A DNA stretch of 64,000 nucleotides from Pseudomonas extremaustralis (GTDB lineage: Bacteria; Pseudomonadota; Gammaproteobacteria; Pseudomonadales; Pseudomonadaceae). The stretch is taken from assembly GCF_900102035.1 (NCBI RefSeq), contig NZ_LT629689.1, positions 4,262,001 through 4,326,000 of the forward strand, written 5' to 3'. Both the position numbers and the translations under genes were made by a program. This document shows positions 56,455 through 64,000 of the stretch, one piece after another (the first letter of the stretch is position 1; every line of letters starts with the position of its first letter). The notes under the pieces are model-generated. The model searched no databases, was not told the DNA's origin, and was given only the letters and a program-made list of their open reading frames with translations.

Positions 56455-58367
56455 CAACGACCGCGCAAGAACAGTTTGTCCAGATCGTCCAGGCCCATCT
56501 GGGTCCAGGTCGGTCGGCCATGGTTGCATTGGCCGCTGCGCTCGGTGTTTTCCATGTCACGCAGCAGGCCGTTCATTTCCGGCAGGGCCAGGCGACGGTT
56601 GGCGCGGACGGCACCGTGGCAGGCCATGGTGCCGAGCAGTTCATTGATATGCGCCTGGATGCGATCACTGGTGCCGTACTCCATCAGGTCGGCCAGCACG
56701 TCAGCCACCAGGCGGTTGGCTTCGGCCTGCTTGAGCAGCGCAGGAATCTGACGAATCGCCAGGGTTTCCGGGCCCAGGCGTTGCAACTCGAAGCCCAGTT
56801 TCTGGAATACCCCGTGGTGTTCTTCGGCGCAATCGGCCTCTCGCTGGCTGACGGCCAGGGATTCTGGCACCAGCAACGGCTGGCCACTGAGACCTTCGCT
56901 GGCCATGGCGATCTTCAGGCGTTCGTACATGATGCGTTCATGGGCGGCGTGCATATCCACCAGCACCAGGCCGTGGGCGTTTTCCGCCAGGATGTAGATG
57001 CCCTTGAGCTGCGCCAGTGCGTAGCCCAGCGGCGGGATATCACCGCCACCTTCCGGCAGGGCGACAGCACTCGGCTCAGCGCCGGGCAGCGGCGCGAAAA
57101 ACTCGCGATAGGCCGCTTGAGCCTCGGCGACCGGCACCGTGGATTGCGGGCGCGGCGTGTATTGATACTGATAACCCGCCCCCGAACCCGAGCCAGGCGC
57201 GGCATAGCTTGGCTGTGGTTGCGGCGATTGCAGCAGGTTGCCAGCCAGGCTCATTTCGCCCTGGGGTCCGAACTCGCCGGCTTCAGGGCCGCTCGGCCGG
57301 ACCATGGCAGTCACAATCGGCGCAGACAGTTGGTCGTCTGGCCGCACATCACCCAGGGCGCGATGCAAGGTGCCATAGAGGAAGTCATGCACCATGCGCC
57401 CGTCACGGAAGCGGACTTCGTGCTTGGTCGGATGCACATTGACGTCGACCACCGAAGGGTCGACTTCAAAAAACAGCACAAAGGTCGGATGCCGCCCATT
57501 GAACAATACATCGCGATAAGCCTGGCGCACCGCATGGGCCACCAGCTTGTCGCGCACCGCGCGGCCATTCACAAAGAAGTACTGCAAGTCAGCCTGGCTG
57601 CGGGAAAAGGTCGGCAAACCTACCCAGCCCCACAGGCGCAAGCCATTGCGCTCGATCTCAATCGGCAGCGCCTGCTCCAGGAACCCTGCGCCGCACACGG
57701 CAGCCACCCGGCGCGCGCGCGCGGCGTCGTCGTTGGCTTCGTGCAGGCTGAGGATGGTCTTGCCGTTGTGGCGCAGGTGGAATGCCACATCGAAACGCGC
57801 CAGCGCCAGGCGCTTGATGACTTCCTGCAGGTGATCGAATTCGGTTTTTTCGGCCTTGAGGAATTTACGCCGCGCCGGGGTGTTGAAGAACAGGTCGCGC
57901 ACCTCCACCGAGGTGCCCACCGGGTGCGCCGCCGGCTGGACGCGAGGCGCCATGTCGCGGCCTTCGGTTTCCACCTGCCAGGCCTGTTCGGCGCTGCGGG
58001 TACGCGAGGTCAGGGTCAGGCGGGCCACCGAGCTGATGGAAGCCAGGGCCTCCCCACGAAAGCCCAGGCTCATCACCCGCTCCAGGTCTTCGAGGTCACG
58101 GATCTTGCTGGTGGCATGACGGGCCAGGGCCAGCGGCAGGTCATCGGCGGAGATACCGCTGCCATCGTCGCGTACACGCAGCAGCTTGACGCCACCCTGC
58201 TCCACATCCACATCAATGCGCCTGGCACCAGAGTCGATGCTGTTTTCCAGCAGCTCCTTGATTACCGATGCCGGGCGCTCGACCACCTCACCCGCGGCGA
58301 TCTGGTTGGCCAGGCGCGGGCTGAGCAATTCGATGCGCGATCCACTATTCAACGTCGCTTCGCTCAT
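56454..58367 (-). CDS. mutL: DNA mismatch repair protein MutL
   Basis: Mismatch-repair matchmaker of 637 aa. The N-terminal GHKL ATPase has [21 protein letters not shown] and [11 protein letters not shown]; a proline/serine-rich linker follows, and the C-terminal dimerisation domain holds [12 protein letters not shown], the metal-binding-type motif of MutL endonucleases that nick DNA. ATG 58367 overlaps the amiB stop by one base. Confidence 0.97.
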   Translation of the reverse strand: MSEATLNSGSRIELLSPRLANQIAAGEVVERPASVIKELLENSIDSGARRIDVDVEQGGVKLLRVRDDGSGISADDLPLALARHATSKIRDLEDLERVMSLGFRGEALASISSVARLTLTSRTRSAEQAWQVETEGRDMAPRVQPAAHPVGTSVEVRDLFFNTPARRKFLKAEKTEFDHLQEVIKRLALARFDVAFHLRHNGKTILSLHEANDDAARARRVAAVCGAGFLEQALPIEIERNGLRLWGWVGLPTFSRSQADLQYFFVNGRAVRDKLVAHAVRQAYRDVLFNGRHPTFVLFFEVDPSVVDVNVHPTKHEVRFRDGRMVHDFLYGTLHRALGDVRPDDQLSAPIVTAMVRPSGPEAGEFGPQGEMSLAGNLLQSPQPQPSYAAPGSGSGAGYQYQYTPRPQSTVPVAEAQAAYREFFAPLPGAEPSAVALPEGGGDIPPLGYALAQLKGIYILAENAHGLVLVDMHAAHERIMYERLKIAMASEGLSGQPLLVPESLAVSQREADCAEEHHGVFQKLGFELQRLGPETLAIRQIPALLKQAEANRLVADVLADLMEYGTSDRIQAHINELLGTMACHGAVRANRRLALPEMNGLLRDMENTERSGQCNHGRPTWTQMGLDDLDKLFLRGR

Positions 58368-59788
58368 CACTGCGCCGCCAATTCAGTGCCAGGGATGGTC
58401 AACACCTGGCCGACTTTCAACTCATCGGTCTTCAGGTTGTTGGCGTTGCGCAAGGTGGCCGGCGAGACCTGGAAACGCACGGCCAGCATGGCCAGGGTGT
58501 CGCCGGGCTGCACACGATGGTCACGCGGGCCCTGGGCGATTTTCCCCGAGTCACGCAGCCAGGCAATGTAGGTACCTGGCGGCGGGTTTTGCTGGAAGAA
58601 CTGACGCACGCCAGCACTGATGGAGCGTGCCAATGCCTGCTGGTGGCTGGCACTGGCCAGCTTCGACGCTTCGTTGGCGTTGGAGATAAACCCGGTTTCC
58701 ACCAGGATCGACGGGATATCCGGCGACTTCAACACCATAAACCCGGCTTGTTCCACACGCTGTTTATGCAGCGAGGTCACCCGACCGATGTTGCTCAGGA
58801 CTTTCTGACCGACGTTCAGGCTGGAGGTCAGCGAGGCGGTCATCGACAGGTCGAGCAGTACACCGGCGAGCATCTTGTCCTTGTCGTCGAGAGACACGTT
58901 GCCCGCGCCGCCGATCAAGTCGGAACGGTTTTCGCTGTCGGCCAGCCAACGGGCGGTCTCGGACGTCGCGCCGCGGTCCGACAGGGCAAACACCGAAGCA
59001 CCGAAGGCTGCGGCCGAAGGGGCTGCGTCGGCATGAATAGAGACGAAGAGGTCGGCGCCTTTCTTGCGGGCGATTTCGGTACGGCCACGCAACGGGATGA
59101 AATAGTCGCCGGTGCGGGTCAGCTCCGCGCGATAGCCCTTCATGCCACTGACCTGGCGCTGCAGTTCACGGGCGATGGCCAGTACCACATCTTTTTCATG
59201 CTGGCCGCGCGAACCGGAAGCGCCCGGGTCTTCGCCGCCGTGACCGGCGTCGATCACCACGATGATGTCGCGCTTGCCGGCCGGGGCTGGCGGCGGCGGT
59301 GGCAACTTGACCGGGGGTTGCGATGGGTTGACCGGTACCGCTGGCACCGTGGCGACACTCGGGGTGGGCGCCGGCGGTGGCGCGGCGTCCGCTGCGTTAT
59401 CGAACAAGTCGACCACCAGCCGGTTGCCGTACTGGGCATTCGGGGCCAGGGAGAAGCTTTTAGGGGTCACGGCCTTCTTCAGGTCGATCACCACGCGCAA
59501 GTCAGTTGGCGTCCGTTGCGCCGAGCGCATGGCGGTAATCGGGGTATTGGCAGTGGAGATTTTCAACGGTGCGGCCAGGGTCGCACCGTTGATATCGATC
59601 ACCAGGCGATCAGGCGCCGCCAGGGTAAAGACGCTGTGCTGGACAGGACCAGACAGGTCAAACACCAGTCGCGTGTTATCCGGAGCTCGCCACAGGCGGA
59701 CACTCTTCACCTGTGAAGCAGCCAGAGCATTGACAGTCATTGCCGCAAGCAACACCCCTACGACAGCAACCAACGCGCGAAAGCGCAT
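58367..59788 (-). CDS. amiB: N-acetylmuramoyl-L-alanine amidase (AmiB-like)
   Basis: Periplasmic zinc amidase of 473 aa that separates daughter-cell peptidoglycan. An N-terminal signal peptide is followed by an AMIN domain, a Pro-rich linker, an Amidase_3 domain ([16 protein letters not shown] with the zinc His-Glu pair, [17 protein letters not shown]) and a C-terminal LysM domain ([12 protein letters not shown]). ATG 59788 is preferred over the in-frame TTG further upstream. tsaE lies 15 bases before it. Confidence 0.95.
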   Translation of the reverse strand: MRFRALVAVVGVLLAAMTVNALAASQVKSVRLWRAPDNTRLVFDLSGPVQHSVFTLAAPDRLVIDINGATLAAPLKISTANTPITAMRSAQRTPTDLRVVIDLKKAVTPKSFSLAPNAQYGNRLVVDLFDNAADAAPPPAPTPSVATVPAVPVNPSQPPVKLPPPPPAPAGKRDIIVVIDAGHGGEDPGASGSRGQHEKDVVLAIARELQRQVSGMKGYRAELTRTGDYFIPLRGRTEIARKKGADLFVSIHADAAPSAAAFGASVFALSDRGATSETARWLADSENRSDLIGGAGNVSLDDKDKMLAGVLLDLSMTASLTSSLNVGQKVLSNIGRVTSLHKQRVEQAGFMVLKSPDIPSILVETGFISNANEASKLASASHQQALARSISAGVRQFFQQNPPPGTYIAWLRDSGKIAQGPRDHRVQPGDTLAMLAVRFQVSPATLRNANNLKTDELKVGQVLTIPGTELAAQ

Positions 59789-59803
59789 ACCTAACCCCAC
59801 CAA

Positions 59804-60274
59804 TTATTTGAATTCCAATGCCAAAGTGGCGCACCACGACTCACCGCGCACACCCTGGGGCAACAACTTCAGCTGACGTCCATGCTCATGCGGCGTAATG
59901 GTAATGGTCAGGTCCGGCTTTGGCAAAAAGCCCGTACCTTTGCCTGGCCACTCGATCAGGCACAGCGCATCTCCATCGAAGTAATCACGGATGCCCATGT
60001 ACTCCAGTTCTTCCGGGTCCACCAGACGATAGAGATCGAAGTGAAAGGCCCGTACCGCACCGATCTCGTAGGGCTCTACCAGAGTAAACGTCGGGCTTTT
60101 TACCGCTCCCCCATGGCCCAGCCCGCGAATAATCCCCCGCGACAATGTGGTCTTGCCCGCCCCCAGGTCGCCTTCGAGAAAGATCACCCCTGCCCCGGCG
60201 GCCACCTGGGCAATGCGCTGACCGAACGCGACCATGGCGTCTTCATCGGCCAGGAAAAGGATTACTTCAGACAC
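59804..60274 (-). CDS. tsaE: tRNA threonylcarbamoyladenosine biosynthesis ATPase TsaE
   Basis: Small ATPase of 156 aa needed with TsaB and TsaD to make t6A37 in tRNA. P-loop GDLGAGKTT, SPTFTLVEPY and FHFDLYRL with EEL are the family motifs. I start it at GTG 60274, which has GGAGGA upstream and gives the usual length; it overlaps nnrD by 13 bases. The longer frame is not family-like. Confidence 0.94.
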   Translation of the reverse strand: MSEVILFLADEDAMVAFGQRIAQVAAGAGVIFLEGDLGAGKTTLSRGIIRGLGHGGAVKSPTFTLVEPYEIGAVRAFHFDLYRLVDPEELEYMGIRDYFDGDALCLIEWPGKGTGFLPKPDLTITITPHEHGRQLKLLPQGVRGESWCATLALEFK

Positions 60275-61122
60275 GGCGACTGTTCCTCCAGCAGTTGACG
60301 AATGGCGGGGATCAGGTCGCTGGCTGCAAGTCCGCGCCCAAAGGTACCCTGGCGATCCCCAGCCGTCGCATGCAACCACACCGCCAGGCAGGCCGCTTCA
60401 TAAGCCGGCATGCCCTGGGCAAGCAGCGCGCCCACCAGGCCCGCCAGCACATCACCGAGCCCCGCCGTTGCCATCGCGGGATGGCCTTGGTCACAACGCG
60501 AAACACGCCCGTCCGGGCTGGCGATCAAACTGCCCGCGCCCTTGAGAATAGCCACTGCATTGAATGTCTGGCTCAACGCGCGCGCCACCTTAAGACGGTC
60601 GGCCTGAACCTCGGCTGTCGAAATCCCCAATAAGCGTGCCGCTTCGCCCGGATGCGGGGTGATCACGCAATTGGCCGGCAGGCTGACGCTGCCCGTGGAC
60701 AGTTGATTGAGGGCATCGGCATCCCAGACTTGCGGCAGCCCGGCATTGGCCGCGACGGACAACAAGCTTTTACCCCAGGCGGCGGCACCCAGGCCTGGAC
60801 CAATGACGATGACCGAGATTTTTTCCAGCAGGCCCATTATTTGATTGGCCGAACTCACGCCGACAGTCATGACCTCCGGCAAACGGGCCAACGCGGCCGG
60901 CACATGCTCAAGGCGCGTAGCCAAGGACACCATGCCCGCGCCACTGCGCAAGGCGCTTTCGGCGCTCAGCAGCGCTGCGCCGCCAAAGCCGCGGTCGCCG
61001 CCGATGACCAGCAGATGACCGAACTGGCCTTTGTGGGCGTCCGGCGCGCGCGCAGCCAGTTGCGGCAAATGGCCATGCAACAGGGGCTGAACGTCGGTTA
61101 TTTCGTGTTTTGTCTGCGGCAT
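60262..61122 (-). CDS. nnrD: ADP-dependent NAD(P)H-hydrate dehydratase
   Basis: Repairs damaged hydrated NADH/NADPH; 286 aa, ribokinase-like fold (YjeF C-terminal domain). GHLLVIGGDRGFGGAALLSA, VIGPGLG, ITPHPGEAARLL and the catalytic ATAGLGDVLAG are present. The NnrE epimerase half is not fused to it here. It is divergent from queG across a 63-base gap. Confidence 0.94.
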   Translation of the reverse strand: MPQTKHEITDVQPLLHGHLPQLAARAPDAHKGQFGHLLVIGGDRGFGGAALLSAESALRSGAGMVSLATRLEHVPAALARLPEVMTVGVSSANQIMGLLEKISVIVIGPGLGAAAWGKSLLSVAANAGLPQVWDADALNQLSTGSVSLPANCVITPHPGEAARLLGISTAEVQADRLKVARALSQTFNAVAILKGAGSLIASPDGRVSRCDQGHPAMATAGLGDVLAGLVGALLAQGMPAYEAACLAVWLHATAGDRQGTFGRGLAASDLIPAIRQLLEEQSPCLK

Positions 61123-61185
61123 GCGTCTTCAAGCTCCGATGTCTGGCAGAATTATACCCATCTAACCCGTGGTTTCCCGTGTCTC

Positions 61186-62268
61186 ATGCCTGCTATTACC
61201 TCCGATCTGCCCGCCCTCGCCCAATCGATCAAAGACTGGGGCCGCGAGCTGGGCTTTCAACAAGTCGGCATCAGCGGCCTGGACCTGGCTGAGCATGAGC
61301 AGCACCTGCAACGCTGGCTCGACGCGGGCTATCACGGCGAGATGGACTATATGGGCGCCCACGGCAGCAAACGCTCACATCCCGACGAACTGGTACCCGG
61401 CACCTTGCGCGTGGTCTCGCTACGCATGGATTACCTGCCGGGCGACACGCAAATGGCGCAACTGCTGGCCAAGCCGGAGAAAGCCTATATCTCCCGCTAC
61501 GCCCTGGGCCGCGATTACCACAAGCTGATCCGCAAGCGCGTGCAGCAATTGGCCGACCGTATTCAGGCGCAGATCGGCCCGTTCGGCTTTCGCGCCTTCG
61601 TCGACAGCGCCCCGGTGCTGGAAAAAGCCATCGCCGAACAGGCCGGCCTCGGCTGGATCGGTAAGAATACCCTGGTACTCAATCGCAAGGCCGGCAGCTA
61701 TTTCTTCCTCAGCGAACTGTTTGTCGACCTGCCCCTTCCGGTCGATCCGCCCCACAGCACCGAACACTGCGGCCGCTGCACCGCGTGCCTGGATATCTGC
61801 CCCACCAACGCCTTCGTCGGCCCCTACATACTGGACGCCCGGCGCTGCATTTCCTACCTGACCATCGAACTCAAGAGCGCCATCCCTGAAGATTTGCGCC
61901 CGCTGATCGGCAATCGCGTATTCGGCTGCGATGACTGTCAGATCGTTTGCCCATGGAATCGTTTCGCCCGCCCCAGCGGCGAGGGCGATTTCCAGCCACG
62001 GCACAACCTGGATAACGCCGAACTGGCCGAACTGTTCATGTGGGATGAGGATAAATTCCTCAGCAGCACCGAAGGCTCACCTTTGCGCCGCGCCGGTTAT
62101 GAACGTTGGTTGCGCAACCTGGCGGTGGGGCTGGGTAATGCACCCTCCAGCATTGTGGTGCTGGAAGCCTTGAAGGCACGCCGGGATTATCCGTCGGAGC
62201 TGGTGCGCGAACATGTGGAGTGGGCGCTCGAGCAGCACGCCGCGCGTCAGTGCACGTCGTCGTTGTAG
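61186..62268 (+). CDS. queG: epoxyqueuosine reductase QueG
   Basis: Cobalamin-dependent enzyme that reduces epoxyqueuosine to queuosine in tRNA; 360 aa. Two [4Fe-4S] ferredoxin-like clusters are clear (CGRCTACLDICP and CDDCQIVCPWN). ATG 61186 gives MPAITSDLPAL; the open frame upstream is unsupported. It overlaps the convergent TRIC-family gene by 22 bases at the 3' ends. Confidence 0.95.
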   Translation: MPAITSDLPALAQSIKDWGRELGFQQVGISGLDLAEHEQHLQRWLDAGYHGEMDYMGAHGSKRSHPDELVPGTLRVVSLRMDYLPGDTQMAQLLAKPEKAYISRYALGRDYHKLIRKRVQQLADRIQAQIGPFGFRAFVDSAPVLEKAIAEQAGLGWIGKNTLVLNRKAGSYFFLSELFVDLPLPVDPPHSTEHCGRCTACLDICPTNAFVGPYILDARRCISYLTIELKSAIPEDLRPLIGNRVFGCDDCQIVCPWNRFARPSGEGDFQPRHNLDNAELAELFMWDEDKFLSSTEGSPLRRAGYERWLRNLAVGLGNAPSSIVVLEALKARRDYPSELVREHVEWALEQHAARQCTSSL

Positions 62269-62861
62269 ACGAACTTGGGCATTTCCCAGCGAAAACGGAT
62301 CGCCAGCAGGCGCAATAGAAAGCCGCTGAACAGCGTGAGCAGGATCGCTTGTTCGCCGGGCAGCTCCAGATACAGGCACAGCAGGTAGAACCAGGCGGCC
62401 AGGAATGACACGCTGGCATACAACTCGCGGCGGAAAATCAGCGGGATGTCATTGCAGAAGATGTCCCGCAGAATGCCGCCGAACACCCCCGTGATCACGC
62501 CGCTGACCGAGGCCACCAACATGCCATGACCCATTTCCAGGGCGGTCATGCAACCGATCAAGGTAAAGGCCACCAACCCCACGGCGTCCAGCGCCAGAAA
62601 CAACGAGCGCAGATGACGCATCAACGGCGCAATGAAGATCGTCACCAGCGCGGCGACGGAGGTCAGCACCAGGTACTCCGGGTGCTTGACCCACGTCAGC
62701 GGGTAATGCCCCAACAGCACGTCACGCACCGAACCGCCCCCCAGCGCCGTCACGCAGGCGATCAGCACCACACCGAACCAGTCCATGCCGCGCCGACCGG
62801 CGGACAAGGCACCGGTCATGGCTTCGGCGGTGATGGCGACGAGGTAGAGCATCAACAACAT
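62247..62861 (-). CDS. trimeric intracellular cation channel (TRIC/UPF0126) family membrane protein
   Basis: Membrane protein of 204 aa with two repeated UPF0126/Gly-His domains, about six to seven helices. Diagnostic segments are GGGSVRDVLLGHYP and GGILRDIFCNDIP, one in each repeat. Bacterial relatives form K+-type channels; in Pseudomonas the function is unknown. ATG 62861 has AGGATC upstream. The downstream end overlaps queG. Confidence 0.88.
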   Translation of the reverse strand: MLLMLYLVAITAEAMTGALSAGRRGMDWFGVVLIACVTALGGGSVRDVLLGHYPLTWVKHPEYLVLTSVAALVTIFIAPLMRHLRSLFLALDAVGLVAFTLIGCMTALEMGHGMLVASVSGVITGVFGGILRDIFCNDIPLIFRRELYASVSFLAAWFYLLCLYLELPGEQAILLTLFSGFLLRLLAIRFRWEMPKFVYNDDVH

Positions 62862-62875
62862 GAGGGTGATCCTTG

Positions 62876-63005
62876 TGGCGAGCGGGCTTGCCCCGCGCTG
62901 GAGCGCGAAGCGGCCCCAAAACCCGGCAATGATATCTGTTTGGAGGCATGAGTTGGCTGTATCAGGGCCGCTTCGCAGCCCGACGCGGGGCAAGCCCGCT
63001 CGCCA
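62876..63005. repeat. REPIN-like long inverted repeat (GCGGGCTTGCCCCGCG family)
   Basis: Left arm begins TGGCGAGCGGGCTTGCCCCG (62876) and ends AGCGGCCC (62916); the right arm (62965-63005) is its imperfect complement. It lies between the TRIC-family gene and orn and is a third REP-type palindrome family in this window. Confidence 0.85.
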
Positions 63006-63035
63006 GAGGGAGGCCGGCCACCCCGGGAGACGGTT

Positions 63036-63578
63036 TCAAGCCTTGATGAAATGCTTGCGGTAATGCTGCAGCTCGGCGATCGACTCGCGAATGTCGTCCA
63101 GCGCCAGGTGCGTGCTGCCTTTATGGAAGCTGTCTTTGACTTCCGGTGCCCAGCGCGCGGCCAGCTCTTTCAGGGTGGACACGTCCAGGTTGCGATAGTG
63201 GAAGTAGCTTTCCAGCGCCTTCATGTGGGTATAAAGAAAGCGGCGGTCCTGGCAGATGCTGTTGCCGCAGATCGGTGACTTGCCCTTGGGCACCCACTTT
63301 TCCAGAAAGGCGATGGTTTCGGCTTCGGCCTCGGCCATGCTGACGCGGCTGTCACGCACGCGCTGGGTCAGGCCGGAGTTGCCGTGGGTGCGGGTGTTCC
63401 ACTCGTCCATGGTGGCGAGTACCGCGTCGCTGTGGTGGATGGCGATCACCGGCCCTTCGGCCAAGGTGTTGAGGTTGCTGTCGGTGACAATGGTCGCCAT
63501 CTCGATGATGACGTCGGTGTCGGGGTTCAGACCGGTCATTTCCAGATCGATCCAAATCAGGTTCTGTGGGTTTTGCAT
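63036..63578 (-). CDS. orn: oligoribonuclease
   Basis: 3'-5' exoribonuclease of 180 aa that degrades 2-5 nt RNAs, including pGpG from cyclic-di-GMP breakdown. DEDDh motifs: Asp11 and Glu13 (WIDLEMTGL), then the later acidic and His residues in [14 protein letters not shown] 63578 has AGAGA upstream. It is divergent from rsgA. Confidence 0.97.
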   Translation of the reverse strand: MQNPQNLIWIDLEMTGLNPDTDVIIEMATIVTDSNLNTLAEGPVIAIHHSDAVLATMDEWNTRTHGNSGLTQRVRDSRVSMAEAEAETIAFLEKWVPKGKSPICGNSICQDRRFLYTHMKALESYFHYRNLDVSTLKELAARWAPEVKDSFHKGSTHLALDDIRESIAELQHYRKHFIKA

Positions 63579-63686
63579 GGCTTGATTCTCTTGGCACCTT
63601 GGCGTAGCTGCGCAGTTTAGCAGGCGGGGCCGTGCTAGACTCGCGACCGTTTTACCCAACCTTTGCATTATCGACACGGAACACCA

Positions 63687-64000
63687 ATGGCCAAACGCCA
63701 GCTCAACCGTCGCCAAAACTGGCGCATCGAAAAGATTCAGGGCGAACGCGCCGCACGCGCCGCCAAACGTGAATCCTCCGCCGTGGAAGCGCTCGAGGGC
63801 GGCGACCTGGGTCCCGAACAGACGGGCCTGGTGATCGCGCACTTCGGCGTGCAGGTCGAAGTCGAGGCACTGGAAGGCGAACTCGCAGGCCAAGTGTTCC
63901 GTTGCCACTTGCGCGCCAACCTGCCTGCGCTGGTCACCGGCGATCAAGTGGTGTGGCGTGCCGGCAACCAGGGGATCGGCGTAATCGTCGCCCAATTGCC
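63687..64000 (+). CDS. rsgA: small ribosomal subunit biogenesis GTPase RsgA (partial)
   Basis: Start of the circularly permuted GTPase (YjeQ) that matures the 30S subunit. [20 protein letters not shown] opens the basic N-terminal tail, then the OB-fold begins near [13 protein letters not shown]. About 104 codons are visible; the GTPase and zinc domains lie beyond the right edge. The gene order orn-rsgA is typical. Confidence 0.92.
   Translation, partial: MAKRQLNRRQNWRIEKIQGERAARAAKRESSAVEALEGGDLGPEQTGLVIAHFGVQVEVEALEGELAGQVFRCHLRANLPALVTGDQVVWRAGNQGIGVIVAQL

Overview
The window looks like a chromosomal segment of a fluorescens-group Pseudomonas. The evidence is the high G+C content, the gene order (pncB-nadE-azurin, dnaB-rplI-rpsR-rpsF, the amiB-mutL-miaA-hfq-hflX-hflKC-hisZ-purA chain, orn next to rsgA), and repeated REP/REPIN palindromes of the GTAGGAGCGAGC type. 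It is mostly core genome with a few accessory insertions. Both edge genes are cut: an NlpC/P60 hydrolase on the left and rsgA on the right.

Left part (1-9.3 kb): urease maturation genes ureE-ureF-ureG with a HupE-type nickel permease, an AGE-family sugar epimerase, an SDR oxidoreductase, and an operon of paralogous HflK-like and HflC-like SPFH proteins with a TerC protein carrying an unusual C-terminal domain. A 740-base gene-free stretch (8558-9297) follows. It holds five DnaA-box-like 9-mers in one orientation and a diverged 60-bp direct repeat.

9.3-22 kb: a complete branched-chain amino acid ABC transporter (livK, livH, livM, livG, livF), with a REPIN between livK and livH and phased GTGCAACC-like repeats upstream of livK. 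Next come pipecolate/lysine catabolism (amaA, amaB and a divergent LysR gene), NAD salvage and synthesis (pncB-nadE), and azurin.

22-29 kb: a three-gene operon joining two transglutaminase-like proteins with a circularly permuted ATP-grasp/Alpha-E fusion. It looks like a peptide or amide-bond modification system of unknown product. 29-36.2 kb: a small orphan ORF, a YgiQ-type radical SAM protein, and a protein of about 1,330 residues. That protein has a Pseudomonas 'dermonecrotic toxin' type N-terminal region and a C-terminal SET-like methyltransferase domain, and it is the best candidate in the window for an undescribed effector.

36.2-64 kb: dnaB; the rpsF-rpsR-DUF2232-rplI ribosomal operon; rnr-rlmB; two tandem tRNA-Leu(CAG) genes with matching promoters; an iron(III) ABC transporter lacking a local ATPase; a chemoreceptor; and a long leftward gene chain nnrD-tsaE-amiB-mutL-miaA-hfq-hflX-hflK-hflC-hisZ-purA with many overlapping junctions. 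Then come queG, a TRIC/UPF0126 membrane protein, orn and the start of rsgA. I saw no CRISPR array, prophage, insertion sequence or rRNA gene.
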